This document shows, piece by piece, positions 1 through 8,894 of a DNA stretch of 64,000 nucleotides (position 1 is its first letter; each line of letters opens with the position of its first letter). Under the pieces are notes generated by a model. It was not told the DNA's origin, made no database searches, and saw nothing but the letters and a program-made list of their open reading frames with translations. Made by a program: the position numbers and the translations under genes. Origin of the DNA: Candidatus Opimibacter iunctus (GTDB lineage: Bacteria; Bacteroidota; Bacteroidia; Chitinophagales; Saprospiraceae). Location of the stretch: assembly GCA_016716665.1 (NCBI GenBank), contig JADJVH010000011.1:62001-126000 (forward strand). Reading direction: 5' to 3'.

Positions 1-408
1 CTTGCCAAGGCCGAGGATGCGTACAAAGATTTCAAGCGCCAGCAATCCATAGATGATGGAAGGCACACCGGCCAGGTTAGTGATATTGATCTCAATCAAA
101 GCCGCAAGCCTGTTTTTCTTGCCATACTCTTCGAGATAGATTCCTGAGGCCACACCAAGCGGAATCGCAACCAGCGATGTGAGGACCATGATCCAGATGG
201 TACCAAATAGGGGAATCAGGATTCCCGCTTCTTCAGGTTTGCGTGAGGGAAGGGAGGTAAAAAATTGTGCATTTAATCTGGGTATGCCTTCCTTGAGCAC
301 ACTGATGAGGAATACAGCAAGCATCAGCAAGCCAAAGAGCGTGCAGGCTATTCCAAACCACTGGAATACCTTGTCCTTGATCCTGTTGCCGTCAAATCGC
401 CTACTCAT
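1..408 (-). CDS. pstA: Phosphate ABC transporter permease PstA, partial (C-terminal part outside window)
   Basis: Inner-membrane subunit of the high-affinity phosphate importer PstSCAB; it pairs with PstC and is driven by the ATPase PstB. The 136 codons present start at an ATG at 408, give a first membrane segment at residues ~17-38 and then the family stretch TSLVAIPLGVASGIYLEEY at residues 77-95, which mirrors the equivalent stretch in PstC. The ATG lies eight bases inside the end of pstC, so translation of the two is probably coupled. pstB and phoU would be expected beyond base 1 but are not visible. Confidence 0.93.
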   Translation of the reverse strand, partial: MSRRFDGNRIKDKVFQWFGIACTLFGLLMLAVFLISVLKEGIPRLNAQFFTSLPSRKPEEAGILIPLFGTIWIMVLTSLVAIPLGVASGIYLEEYGKKNRLAALIEINITNLAGVPSIIYGLLALEIFVRILGLGK

Positions 409-1276
409 ATTTTTCCTGGAATTTCTTCTTGATATAAAAACTGATATTATTCAGGATAAAGGTGAGTACAAACAGGGCAATGCCTGCCGCAAATATAGTT
501 TGATATTCAAGTGATCCCTGTACGACGTCACCGAGGCTCACCTGTACGATGTAGGTGGTAATCGTTTCAACCGGTACAAACGGATTAAAAGTTAGTCTTG
601 GCTGCTGCCCGGCTGCGATCGCTACAATCATGGTTTCTCCGATCGCTCTGGAGATGGCTAGAATGACGGATACAATAATGCCGGATGAAGCGGCAGGCAC
701 GAGGACCCTGAATGAAGTTTGAAAACGGCTGGCGCCAATTCCGTACGAGGCTTCGCGTAGTGATGTAGGGACAGCATATAATGCGTCCTCACTCAGCGAA
801 GAGATCATCGGGATGATCATGATGCCCATCACAATACCCGGTGACAAAGCATTGAATCCACCCATCTGCGGGAAAATCCCCTGGAGAAAAGGGGTCACCA
901 CCATCAATGCAAAAAAACCATAGACGACAGTTGGAATGGCAGCGAGGATTTCCAGGACGGGTTTAATCGTTTTCCTGAAACTCTTCGGCGCATATTCGTT
1001 GAGGTAAACCGCGATCGTCAGGCCTATAGGCAATGCAACACCAACAGCAATAAAGGAAGTAAGCATGGTCCCTGCTACCAGCGACATGATGCCAAAATGC
1101 TTGTCGTCAAAGAGCGGCGTCCACTGTTTGTCAAAAAGAAACTGGGTGATAGGCACCCGGGAGAAAAAAACTGATGATTCCGAAATCAACACCCACAGAA
1201 TACCTGCTGTGGTAAGGATACTCACACCTGCACATAGTAGCAATACCCATTCAATAATTCGTTCTTTCGTTTTCAT
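401..1276 (-). CDS. pstC: Phosphate ABC transporter permease PstC
   Basis: Membrane permease subunit of the phosphate importer, 291 aa, close to the usual ~290-330. About six hydrophobic segments are visible, beginning at residues ~10-32, with the permease coupling region VALPIGLTIAVYLNEYAP near residues 78-95 and the EAxxxxG-type loop REASYGIGASRFQTSF near 173-188 that contacts the ATPase. It lies between pstS (76 bases upstream) and pstA (8-base overlap), the standard order pstS-C-A. A hairpin separates it from pstS. Confidence 0.95.
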   Translation of the reverse strand: MKTKERIIEWVLLLCAGVSILTTAGILWVLISESSVFFSRVPITQFLFDKQWTPLFDDKHFGIMSLVAGTMLTSFIAVGVALPIGLTIAVYLNEYAPKSFRKTIKPVLEILAAIPTVVYGFFALMVVTPFLQGIFPQMGGFNALSPGIVMGIMIIPMISSLSEDALYAVPTSLREASYGIGASRFQTSFRVLVPAASSGIIVSVILAISRAIGETMIVAIAAGQQPRLTFNPFVPVETITTYIVQVSLGDVVQGSLEYQTIFAAGIALFVLTFILNNISFYIKKKFQEKYE

Positions 1277-1309
1277 CGTGTAGCTATATGCAGGATACGA
1301 TCAGGCCTT

Positions 1310-1343
1310 CCTTAACAGGGTGCCGGTAAGGCACCCGTTAAGG
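1310..1343 (-). terminator. Intra-operon hairpin between pstS and pstC
   Basis: On the minus strand CCTTAAC-GGGTGCC pairs with GGCACCC-T-GTTAAGG around a 5-base loop: 14 base pairs with one bulge. It lies 10 bases after the pstS stop and 33 bases before pstC, with no long T-run after it. Such hairpins commonly stabilise or partly terminate transcripts so that the binding protein is made in excess over the permeases; that role is inferred here. Confidence 0.55.
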
Positions 1344-1352
1344 TAAGAAGTT

Positions 1353-2321
1353 TTATTGCGTTGGCAAGGAGGTGATAAATGTCTCCCATTTCGCTTTTAC
1401 AGCAGCAGTTTCTTCGTCCGTCATTGGGATGAAGCCAACTTCAGCCGACAGTTTATTGACCTGTGTCAGGTAGTAGCGGACAAACTCCTGTACTTCTGTG
1501 CGTTTTCCGGCTGCACTATTGACATAGATAAAGAGCGGACGGCCAAGTGGAGAATAGGATTTGTTTTTTACCGTTTCCACCGTTGGAAGAATCGGACCTA
1601 CACCATTCTCATCCTTCTGGTCATCAATTCCGATTTCCTTGAGCTTGTCCCTGTTTTCTTCGAAGTAAGCCATACCGAAAAAGCCAAGGGAAAATTTGTC
1701 AGAAGCTACACCCTGTACAAGCACATTGTCATCTTCACTTGCCGTAAAGTCTCCACGGCTGGAATGGCTTTTGCCTACGATCGCTTCAGTAAAATAATCA
1801 TACGTGCCACTTTCTACACCTGGACCGAATAAATGAATCTCTTCATTAGGCCACTCAGGGCGTATCTGGTTCCACTTCTTGATTTTTCCCTGAGCTTCAG
1901 GTGCCCAAAGCATTTTTAGCTCTGATACAGTCATATCCTTGCACCAGTCATTCTTTGGATTGACTACGACGGCCATACCATCGAAGGCAACCATCAATTC
2001 CACATAATCAACATTGTTGGCCTTGGCGAGGCTGTCTTCTGCAGGTTTGATCGTGCGGGAAGCATCATTGATGTCCGTTTCTGCGCGTCCGAATTTCTTG
2101 AAACCACCACCGGTTCCAGATAATGCTACAGATACTTTAACACCAGGCTGGATCTTTTGGAATTCTTCAGCAACGGCTTCAGTGATCGGATAGACGGTAC
2201 TCGATCCGTCAATGTTGACAGTGCCACTCAGGGCACCTGATGCAGCATCACCGGTTTGTTTGCCACCACATGCAGCCAGGGCGATGAAGGCAAATAGAAT
2301 AAGGATTGATTTTGGATTCAT
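1353..2321 (-). CDS. pstS: Phosphate-binding lipoprotein PstS
   Basis: Solute-binding protein of the phosphate importer, 322 aa. The chosen ATG at 2321 gives a lipoprotein signal peptide ending LAAC at Cys18; an upstream in-frame start at 2390 would add 23 hydrophilic residues in front of the signal and is rejected. The phosphate-loop motif IDGSSTVYPITEAVAEEF (residues ~37-54) and SGTGGGFKKFGRAETDINDA (~69-88) are typical of PstS, as is the later GVESGTYDYFTEAIVGK. It would be anchored in a membrane facing the periplasm and deliver phosphate to PstC/PstA. First gene of the operon. Confidence 0.95.
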   Translation of the reverse strand: MNPKSILILFAFIALAACGGKQTGDAASGALSGTVNIDGSSTVYPITEAVAEEFQKIQPGVKVSVALSGTGGGFKKFGRAETDINDASRTIKPAEDSLAKANNVDYVELMVAFDGMAVVVNPKNDWCKDMTVSELKMLWAPEAQGKIKKWNQIRPEWPNEEIHLFGPGVESGTYDYFTEAIVGKSHSSRGDFTASEDDNVLVQGVASDKFSLGFFGMAYFEENRDKLKEIGIDDQKDENGVGPILPTVETVKNKSYSPLGRPLFIYVNSAAGKRTEVQEFVRYYLTQVNKLSAEVGFIPMTDEETAAVKAKWETFITSLPTQ

Positions 2322-3116
2322 TTTTTTGATTTTTAATTTTTCTCCGCCGTTCGGGCGATGTTGGTTATGTGTTGATGTATGTTTATACATGATTGTCAGG
2401 AAATTATAGCCATGTCGATCCCTGGAGTGGAATAGGCCAAAGGAAAACTATTGTGATGTCTGTGCTGAAGCTTAGCTGAAATTGTCATTATACCATTGAT
2501 TTTAATCGGTTCAGGTGAATGCTCCGCATCACGGAGTAGAGGAGATTCATAGTGGTCAATGGTGTAAAAGCTCAGGCGTTGATTTGATGGCGCAAAATTA
2601 CCCTTTAATTATCGCCAATTGAATGCCTATTGGTTAATTGATCGTAAACAAATAGCGCTTTCTGTCAAAGTTCATCTCTGGTATGGGAAATATGATTGTT
2701 TTCCAAATGGTAAAGAGTTCCTAGCATACAAGGGGGCGTTAATCTCCCGCAACCCTAGTGCAAATGGTTGGATCAGGAGAAGTGGCGAATCATGGCTTTG
2801 GATAACTCTTTTTCTGACAGGAGGCTATATATTGAAGATGTATCTAATGTTTAAAGAGCGTACCATTTTGCCCTGTGTTTTTGAGGAATATATAGCGCCG
2901 GGACCCCATTACGATCCAAGTCGGATGGAGAGATTTTTAAGGCATATTGGCTATAAATAGGCCATTAGAAGCCCTAATGTAAATTAATTGTAAATTAATT
3001 TACACTTGAAAAGTTAAATTATTAGGATAAAATTCATGGCTTTTTTAATTTAGTAGGGTTACTTGCCTGGTTTAGAACTAGGGCAGGAGTTTTTTACAAA
3101 ACGAATCCACCACATC
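2322..3116. other. Intergenic region upstream of pstS and the dihaem cytochrome c
   Basis: About 795 bases between two divergent genes. A minus-strand TAATTTTG (2593-2600) matches the Bacteroidota -7 consensus TAnnTTTG and could drive pstS with a ~270-base leader, but no clear -33 TTTG is seen at the right distance. An AT-rich dyad built on TAAATTAATT lies at about 2979-3003. A 113-codon open frame at 2619-2960 starts with TTG, has no recognisable motif and is not called as a gene. Confidence 0.4.
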
Positions 3117-4076
3117 ATGAAAAAAGTACTTAAAGTGCTGGGCATGCTCATTGCCCTGGCTGTTCTCCTCCTTGCAGCTGGTGCTGCTTACATCCATTTT
3201 GATGGAATTCCCACATACGAAGTCAAGGCCCCTGACCTGAAAGTGACTGCCGACAGTACGATGGTCGCTGAGGGCAAGCGGTTGGCGACCATGGTCTGCA
3301 GCAAATGCCATATGGCTTCTAATGGCTTGCTCGAAGGGCAGCACATGAAAGACCTGCCTGCACAGTTTGGTAAGGCATGGAGTGCCAATATCACCCGCGA
3401 TCCGAAGTATGGAACAGGCCGATACACCGACGGTGAGCTGGCATACCTTCTGCGTACCGGAATCAAGCGTGACGGAAGTTATGCTCCACCATGGATGCCC
3501 AAGTTTCCCCATCTCTCCGACTATGACCTGCACAGTGTCATTGCGTACCTGCGATCAGATGCACCAGAGCTTGCACCTGTAGCCAAAGCGCAACCGCCGA
3601 GCCAACCATCCTTCCTGGCCAAATTTCTGGCCCATGTAGCGTTCAAGCCATTGCCTTATCCATCCGGTCCGATTGAAGCGCCACCGGTGACAGACAAAGT
3701 GGCTTTTGGAAAATATATGTCTACCGGCAAGGTGGAATGCTTTAGCTGTCATAGTCCCAGCTTCGAGACCACCAATGTCATGGAACCTGAGAAGACGCCC
3801 GGGTACTTCAGTGGTGGCAATGGTATGCCAGACAAGGAAGGAACGATCATCTATACCCGTAACCTCACACCCGACAAGACAACAGGTATCGGAAGCTGGA
3901 CCGAAGATCAATTTATCAAGGCTGTCCGCTTTGGCCAACGAGATGGTAAGCCGGCACTTCGATATCCAATGGAGCCTTTCCCTGCAATGACTGATGAAGA
4001 AGCTTCCGCGATATGGGCTTATCTGCAGACGATCCCTGCAATCAGCCATGACGTGGATGCCCTTTATAAAAAGTAG
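3117..4076 (+). CDS. Dihaem c-type cytochrome
   Basis: Exported electron-transfer protein, 319 aa. The ATG at 3117 gives a clean N-terminal membrane/signal segment (residues ~5-25, VLGMLIALAVLLLAAGAAY); the frame extends further upstream, but that would bury the signal. Two haem c attachment motifs are visible, CSKCH near residue 61 and CFSCH near residue 210, each in its own cytochrome c domain, with candidate distal Met ligands after each. This resembles the cytochrome c family associated with alcohol/gluconate dehydrogenases. No enzyme partner is adjacent, so its redox partner is unknown. Confidence 0.85.
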   Translation: MKKVLKVLGMLIALAVLLLAAGAAYIHFDGIPTYEVKAPDLKVTADSTMVAEGKRLATMVCSKCHMASNGLLEGQHMKDLPAQFGKAWSANITRDPKYGTGRYTDGELAYLLRTGIKRDGSYAPPWMPKFPHLSDYDLHSVIAYLRSDAPELAPVAKAQPPSQPSFLAKFLAHVAFKPLPYPSGPIEAPPVTDKVAFGKYMSTGKVECFSCHSPSFETTNVMEPEKTPGYFSGGNGMPDKEGTIIYTRNLTPDKTTGIGSWTEDQFIKAVRFGQRDGKPALRYPMEPFPAMTDEEASAIWAYLQTIPAISHDVDALYKK

Positions 4077-4081
4077 GAAAG

Positions 4082-4336
4082 GATTCGTTGCGTACGAGAC
4101 GCGTGAAATTATTTTACTTTTTGCATTGCCCAAAAAGTAACAAAAACGCTAGTCGCTCAAAAAACTCGCCTTGGCAAGCGTTGATGAGCATGGCTTCCGT
4201 ATTTGCTGTCTCGCTTATTTGCGTTTCAAGTTTTGTTTCTTGACATTGTCCATACACTATGAGTCTTGCCATTGCCCGAAACAAATCATTCCTCCAGCTC
4301 AGACAATTTTGAGCGACAGGTTGGTTACCTATTCGA
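4082..4336 (+). repeat. Structured intergenic repeat, copy 1
   Basis: Begins six bases after the stop of the dihaem cytochrome gene, in its sense direction. Order of parts: a small 5' hairpin (GCGT-ACGAG-ACGC, ~4090-4102); a perfect 10-bp hairpin TTACTTTTTG/CAAAAAGTAA (4114-4123 with 4131-4140); an 11-bp arm GTCGCTCAAAA (4152-4162) followed by ACTCGCC; a 144-base internal region; the complementary arm TTTTGAGCGAC (4307-4317) preceded by CTCAGACAA and followed by CAGG; then a tail ending TACCTATTCGA. A second, divergent copy at 18920-19191 keeps the framework but changes both arms together. Function unknown. Confidence 0.75.
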
Positions 4337-4382
4337 AGGGGGCCTCCAACAGTTTTGGCTGAAGAGACGGTTACACTATTCG

Positions 4383-4546
4383 GTATGATATTTACCCCCT
4401 TTAGGGGGCCAGGGGGCAAAGAGGCAATGTCATGTAAGCAATTTTCTTTGGATGCCGTAGCATATTCGCAAAGGCATCTAACAGCAGGTAACTTTCTATG
4501 CCCTTTGCCGTATGCTCCTCGCCCCTCGCCCCTTGCCCCTTGCACA
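4383..4546. repeat. Short repeat modules downstream of tspO
   Basis: Holds a CCCCCTTTAGGGGG dyad followed by CCAGGGGGC (about 4395-4417), which recurs at 17884-17911, and a tandem CCCTCGCCCCTTGCCCC run (about 4510-4546) that on the minus strand begins immediately after the tspO stop codon. Between 4337 and 4546 I see no gene. Confidence 0.6.
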
Positions 4547-5025
4547 TCACCTGTTCAAATACCACACCGCGCCATTCAACACTGTCGCAAAACTCACCCA
4601 TAGCAGGTAGGGTAGCTGCAGGTATGCAGCTGTATGGGAGAGCTTGAAGAAATATAGAATCATCAAGACGATGCCGATCAGCAAAGCGATGATCACCACC
4701 AGGGCACCCAGCGGGGATTGGAAATAGAAGAAAATAAAACTCCAGCAAAAGTTGAGGAATAGCTGGCCACCAAAGATGATCATTGCAGTGGTCCGCAGGT
4801 CCGATTTGGTCGTTGATACGATCAGGTAAAGACTGATCCCCATGAGGATATATAAGATGGTCCAGACCGGGCCAAATAAATAGTTAGGCGGATTGAAGGA
4901 AGGCTTATTGAGCGTACTGTACCATGTGCTTATACTATTGACAGTGGCGAGACCGGAGAGCGTACCTCCAACCAGGGGATCGCAATGCAGATGATCAGGG
5001 ATGGCCAATTGATTTCTTTTAACAT
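4547..5025 (-). CDS. tspO: TspO/MBR family membrane protein, with an apparent one-base frameshift
   Basis: Tryptophan-rich sensory/translocator protein family, about 159 aa once repaired, with five hydrophobic helices; family members bind porphyrins and tetrapyrrole breakdown products. The signature WYSTLNKPSFNPPNYLFGPV and LFLNFCWSFIFF are intact. The proper ATG is at 5025 (MLKEINWPSLIICIAIP...), but that frame shifts at a run of four G (4975-4978; CCCC on the coding strand). One more C would give IPLVGGTLSG and join both parts. Without it only a weak TTG start at 5008 reaches the conserved body. Sequencing error or a real lesion cannot be told apart here. Confidence 0.8.
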
Positions 5026-5046
5026 GCCGGATTGATTTTCCTCAAG

Positions 5047-5745
5047 TTAAACCTTTAATCTGGAGATCCCTCCATCGACATGTAATACCTGCCCGGTGAT
5101 CCAGCCTGATTTTTCAGACAACAGAAATTCTGCCATACTGGCTATATCTGATGCAGCCCCTATCCGGCGCAGTGGATGACGCTGTGCATTGGCTTCCTTC
5201 TTTTCAGGGGTGTTGAGCAATGACGCTGCCAGTGGCGTATCAGTGAGGGATGGCGCTATACAATTGACCCTGATCGTTGGCGCAAACTCAGCCGCAAGTG
5301 CTCGCGTCAATCCTTCGATCGCCCCTTTGGATGCAGAGACCATGGAATGAAAATTCAACCCTGTCTGCACAGCAGTAGTAGAGAAGAGTACAATTGAGGG
5401 ATTGATGCCTTTCTTCAATGCAGGCAGCGCAGCCTGGATTGCTTTGATAGCTCCTGTCACCTGCAGTTGATAGTCCGTCACAAAATCCTGCGGCTTGATC
5501 CGGTGAAACGGCTTGAGCGATATACTCCCGGGGCAATACACGATCCCATCAAGTACCTCCGGTATGAAATTGAAATCTGGTTGTTCATCCAGGACATTGC
5601 AATGATGAAAAGTCAGCCCCGGAGCTTCAAGGTGGTCTGTTGATGCATTATAAGTGCCGATGACTATCTGGCCCGATGCACTGAGTTGTTTAGCAAGTTG
5701 CTGGCCTATTCCCGAAGATGCGCCTATGATAAGTATTGTCGACAT
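5047..5745 (-). CDS. SDR-family oxidoreductase lacking the usual catalytic tyrosine
   Basis: Short-chain dehydrogenase/reductase, 232 aa from the ATG at 5745 (another ATG two codons upstream). The N-terminal nucleotide-binding motif GASSGIG (residues ~8-14) and the C-terminal Rossmann layout with DGGISRL are clear. At the active site, where the family has YxxxK, the sequence reads VSASK (near residues 145-149): the Lys is present but Tyr is replaced by Val, while the preceding STTAVQTG keeps the Ser region. It may have altered or no reductase activity. It follows TerC in the same direction across a repeat tract. Confidence 0.85.
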   Translation of the reverse strand: MSTILIIGASSGIGQQLAKQLSASGQIVIGTYNASTDHLEAPGLTFHHCNVLDEQPDFNFIPEVLDGIVYCPGSISLKPFHRIKPQDFVTDYQLQVTGAIKAIQAALPALKKGINPSIVLFSTTAVQTGLNFHSMVSASKGAIEGLTRALAAEFAPTIRVNCIAPSLTDTPLAASLLNTPEKKEANAQRHPLRRIGAASDIASMAEFLLSEKSGWITGQVLHVDGGISRLKV

Positions 5746-5809
5746 GGCCATCTAAACACGAAGACCAGTTAAAATGTTGGAACAAACATTTTATCTAGTC
5801 CCGCTTTAG

Positions 5810-5880
5810 GCCTCTTAGACCTCTTAAGCCTCTTAAGCCTTTCCGCCTTTCCGCCTTTCTGCCTTTCTGCCTTTCTGCCG
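5810..5880 (-). repeat. Tandem 8/9-mer repeat tract downstream of terC
   Basis: On the minus strand, starting a few bases after the terC stop: several GGCAGAAA units, two GGCGGAAA units, then GAGGCTTAA units. It belongs to the same family as the GAGGCxxAA arrays at 10859, 17717, 22652, 52950 and 60795. Confidence 0.75.
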
Positions 5881-5886
5881 TTTGCG

Positions 5887-6606
5887 CTACGCGCCAGGCA
5901 ACTTCTTTGACTTCACCGTCTTCATCTGTATAAAATCAACAAAGAAGGCAAACGCCATAGAGAAATAGATATACCCCTTTGGAATGTGGAAGTCAAGTCC
6001 CTCACCGATGAGGGAAATACCTATGATGAGCAGGAAGCAAAGCGCCAATACCTTGAAGGAAGGATGCTTTGATATAAACTCACTGATGGGCTTGGATGCA
6101 AACAGCATGATCCCCACGGAGATCACTACGGCAGTATACATGATCCAGAGATGACTGACCATACCTACCGCAGTAATGATGGAGTCAATCGAAAAGACGA
6201 TATCGAGCAGGAGGATTTGCACCAGCATATCACGAAAGGTGACTTTCTTTCTTTCTGCCGCATCTTCATATCCGTGATGCTCCTCTTCAGATTTGAGATA
6301 GATCTCCCGGGTACTCTTGTAGAGAAGGAAGACCCCTCCGGCAAGCAGGATCAGGTCTTTGCCGGAAATATCAACATCCATGATTGTAAACAGCGATTGG
6401 TCGAGTTTCATGATCCATGAAATCAATGTCAACAGGACCAGGCGCATGATCATGGCGAGTCCGATTCCAAGTTGGCGTAATTTGTTGCGTTGTTCCTTGG
6501 GTAGTTTGTCCGCCAGGATTGAAATGAAAATCACATTATCAATCCCCAGGATGATTTCGAGTGAAACCAGGGTGATCAGGGGGAGGATATACTCGGTAAA
6601 ATGCAT
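5887..6606 (-). CDS. TerC-family integral membrane protein
   Basis: Polytopic membrane protein of the TerC/Alx/YkoY group, 239 aa with about seven hydrophobic segments. The family motif LEIILGIDNVIFISILADKL (residues ~16-35) and the repeat-related LLDIVFSIDSIITAVGMV (~133-150) carry the paired acidic residues (Glu/Asp, then Asp) of the proposed metal path. Characterised relatives export manganese and help load metals into secreted enzymes; tellurite resistance gave the name. The 216 bases upstream (6607-6822) hold no gene. Confidence 0.9.
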   Translation of the reverse strand: MHFTEYILPLITLVSLEIILGIDNVIFISILADKLPKEQRNKLRQLGIGLAMIMRLVLLTLISWIMKLDQSLFTIMDVDISGKDLILLAGGVFLLYKSTREIYLKSEEEHHGYEDAAERKKVTFRDMLVQILLLDIVFSIDSIITAVGMVSHLWIMYTAVVISVGIMLFASKPISEFISKHPSFKVLALCFLLIIGISLIGEGLDFHIPKGYIYFSMAFAFFVDFIQMKTVKSKKLPGA

Positions 6607-6822
6607 GGTCGATTATTGTCTTGTTGAAGGTGTATCTGTTGATTTGAAAAGGGGCATATACCTCATTGGAAAAGGTTTGTCCCGTTTTTGAACGGTGAAA
6701 TATACAATAGTTTGTAAAATCCGGGCCAGGTGGTACTCCTGTAAACGAAGGAGCGCCCGGTGCAAAGGAATTCATCCATTTAACACCAGGCGCTGTGTAA
6801 AGTAAAGATTAAGGAAGACCTG

Positions 6823-7275
6823 TTACTGCGCTTCAAATTTGGCCAATGGCGCCATTTTAGCTTTATGCAGCATCAGGAATTTTCCATTGATGGCATAGTT
6901 GTCAGCCATTTCGATCGCCTTTCCAAGCTGGCTTTCAATCGTCATGTCCGGACAAGCCATCATCGTAGAAGCTACCCCTGAAAATTTGATGCGGTTGCCA
7001 TCCATCAACTGATACGAACCCATGAGGTTGTTGCATCCTCCGTTGCCCTGGAGTCGGTTACCTTCCTTAGTCAGCATGATATAGGCTTCTTTCTGGTTAG
7101 CGGCCGGGTTGGTGACCGGCTGGCCGTTGATCTCTACTACTTTCCAATGCGTTTCAAGGAGTTCAGTTGCCATCTGTGGTTCCGGGGCTTTGGCATCGTC
7201 TGCCGTCTTTGTAGGGGTATTACAACTCAAGAGTGCAAACAGGCCTACCATGGCAGTCAAGAATAAGGTTTTCAT
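6823..7275 (-). CDS. META-domain (HslJ-like) lipoprotein
   Basis: Small outer-surface lipoprotein, 150 aa. A signal peptide ends LLSC at Cys18, followed by a low-complexity linker and one META domain starting ETHWKVVEINGQPV. The diagnostic GNGGCNNLMGSYQL is at about residues 90-103 and MMACPDMTIE at about 122-131, both as in heat-shock protein HslJ. META-domain proteins are linked to envelope stress and antibiotic tolerance; the exact role is unknown. It follows the NlpE-like lipoprotein gene by 27 bases, and the pair is probably co-transcribed. Confidence 0.88.
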   Translation of the reverse strand: MKTLFLTAMVGLFALLSCNTPTKTADDAKAPEPQMATELLETHWKVVEINGQPVTNPAANQKEAYIMLTKEGNRLQGNGGCNNLMGSYQLMDGNRIKFSGVASTMMACPDMTIESQLGKAIEMADNYAINGKFLMLHKAKMAPLAKFEAQ

Positions 7276-7302
7276 AGTTGATTGTTTTTATTCGTTTCCT
7301 GA

Positions 7303-7755
7303 TTATTGTTTTGTAAGGATATACTTGTCTGCCAGTTGACCGGTTATCCGCTGGCCAGCCATATCGAGTTGGATGAGCTTGTTTTCACCCACAAAATATT
7401 GATTTGGGGCATTTTCTATACCGCCCAGGATGACCGTGTTACCTTCAGCATTCCAGGTGAAGGAGCCTGTTTTCTCAACAGCCTGGGCATCAGGTTTGCC
7501 AAGGTAATTTGTCCTAAGGAGGTAGGTATTATCGGTATTGAGCACTAGTAGCGTTTCGATCCCTTCACAATCTGCGCAGGGGACCACACCTTTATACATG
7601 CCGTTCCAACTAAGTGAATTACTGGCGTTATGAGCATTGTCAGTCATGGTAGTGTCGGCAGCCGGAGCAGCCGGGTCAGTAGCCGCAGTATCCTTTGGTT
7701 TGCAGGATATCAGTCCGACGAATGTCAGGAGGACAAATAAAACTGTGTTTTTCAT
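7303..7755 (-). CDS. NlpE N-terminal domain-like copper-response lipoprotein
   Basis: Lipoprotein of 150 aa with a signal peptide ending LISC (Cys18) and a Ala/Asp/Thr-rich linker. The conserved NlpE N-terminal signature WNGMYKGVVPCADCEGIET (residues ~50-68) contains the CxxC pair. NlpE senses lipoprotein trafficking and surface contact and is tied to copper tolerance in enterobacteria. The shared motif is seen; the signalling role is only inferred. Divergent from moaA. Confidence 0.87.
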   Translation of the reverse strand: MKNTVLFVLLTFVGLISCKPKDTAATDPAAPAADTTMTDNAHNASNSLSWNGMYKGVVPCADCEGIETLLVLNTDNTYLLRTNYLGKPDAQAVEKTGSFTWNAEGNTVILGGIENAPNQYFVGENKLIQLDMAGQRITGQLADKYILTKQ

Positions 7756-7826
7756 AGGTATATGGATTGAAAATGACGATTGAGCTGATTAACAACAAAG
7801 GAAAGGGTTTGTTTTGAATTGAAACC

Positions 7827-7834
7827 TATCTTTG
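7827..7834 (+). promoter_or_regulatory. Promoter -7 element for moaA
   Basis: TATCTTTG is an exact match to the Bacteroidota -7 consensus TAnnTTTG. It places the transcript start near 7840, downstream of the possible TTG start at 7819, and so supports the ATG at 7864 as the moaA start. Confidence 0.6.
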
Positions 7835-7863
7835 ACGCTAAGTCAAAGCATCAGCTGCTTCTC

Positions 7864-8844
7864 ATGATCAAAGACGGATTCGGCCGCATACACGATTATC
7901 TCAGGATTTCCCTGACGGATGCCTGCAATTTCAGGTGTACCTACTGTATGCCTGATGAACTAATGCAATTCAAGCCTTCCGCCCACCTCATGCAGGTCGA
8001 GGAGATCGATGCCATCGCCGGGATGTTTGTGCGAATGGGTGTCAGGAAGATCAGGCTCACTGGTGGCGAACCCCTCGTAAGAAAGGAAGCTGCTGAGATC
8101 ATCAGGGTCCTGTCAAAATATCCGGCCGAACTCACCATCACGACTAACGGGTCGAGGGTACATGAATTTATAACCTCATTTAAAGACGCGGGAATCAGGT
8201 CAGTCAATGTCAGCCTGGATACACTCAATCATGACAAGTTTCTGCAGGTGACACGTAGGCCACAGTTTCAGCAGGTTTGGGACAATATCCAACTACTCAT
8301 CAGGGAAGGCTTCCATGTCAAGGTCAATGCAGTGATGATGAAAGGCATGAATGATGACGAGATCCTTGACTTCGTCGCCTGGACTAAGGATCAGCCTGTA
8401 CATATCCGCTTCATCGAGTTTATGCCGTTCAATGGCAATCATTGGGAAAACGAAAAAGTGGTCAGTTATAAGCAGATCCTCGAGACCATTGCTGCTGAGT
8501 ATGACTTTGTCAAGCTCAGGGATGATGCCAATGCAACGGCTAAGAAATTTAAAGTCTACAACCACGAAGGCACCTTTGCCATCATCAGCACGATGAGTGC
8601 ACCCTTCTGCAGCACATGCAACCGCATGAGACTGACCGCAGATGGGAAGATGAAAAACTGTCTCTTTTCAAAAGGAGAGGTCGACTTGCTAACCGCTTAT
8701 CGAAGTGGCCAGGATATCATGCCGCTCATCGAACAATGTGTCATTGAAAAAGAGGAATCACTTGGCGGACAGTTTACAAAGGATTATGAACAGATTGATG
8801 CTGATGCGCTCACCAACCGGAGTATGATCCGGATCGGTGGATAA
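7864..8844 (+). CDS. moaA: GTP 3',8-cyclase MoaA (radical SAM, molybdopterin step 1)
   Basis: Converts GTP to 3',8-cyclo-7,8-dihydro-GTP, the first step of molybdenum cofactor synthesis, together with MoaC. 326 aa, the standard length. The N-terminal radical-SAM cluster motif CNFRCTYC (residues ~22-29), the SAM-binding RLTGGEPL (~66-73), the C-terminal second [4Fe-4S] motif CSTCNRMRLTADGKMKNC (~248-265) and the functional C-terminal Gly-Gly (RIGG) are all present. The start at 7864 is preferred over an upstream TTG because a promoter element lies between them. First gene of the cofactor block. Confidence 0.96.
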   Translation: MIKDGFGRIHDYLRISLTDACNFRCTYCMPDELMQFKPSAHLMQVEEIDAIAGMFVRMGVRKIRLTGGEPLVRKEAAEIIRVLSKYPAELTITTNGSRVHEFITSFKDAGIRSVNVSLDTLNHDKFLQVTRRPQFQQVWDNIQLLIREGFHVKVNAVMMKGMNDDEILDFVAWTKDQPVHIRFIEFMPFNGNHWENEKVVSYKQILETIAAEYDFVKLRDDANATAKKFKVYNHEGTFAIISTMSAPFCSTCNRMRLTADGKMKNCLFSKGEVDLLTAYRSGQDIMPLIEQCVIEKEESLGGQFTKDYEQIDADALTNRSMIRIGG

Positions 8845-8894
8845 TAATGTCCTGGCATAAAGGAATACTGAGATACATTGTGTTTAAATAGCAA

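Noticed and set aside
2619..2960. 113-codon open frame between pstS and the dihaem cytochrome gene
   Set aside because: TTG start, no motif, unusual composition and no promoter or partner; more likely chance.
4975..4978. Programmed ribosomal frameshifting to explain tspO
   Set aside because: No slippery heptamer with downstream structure; three other genes show similar one-base shifts at C runs, so error or mutation is simpler.
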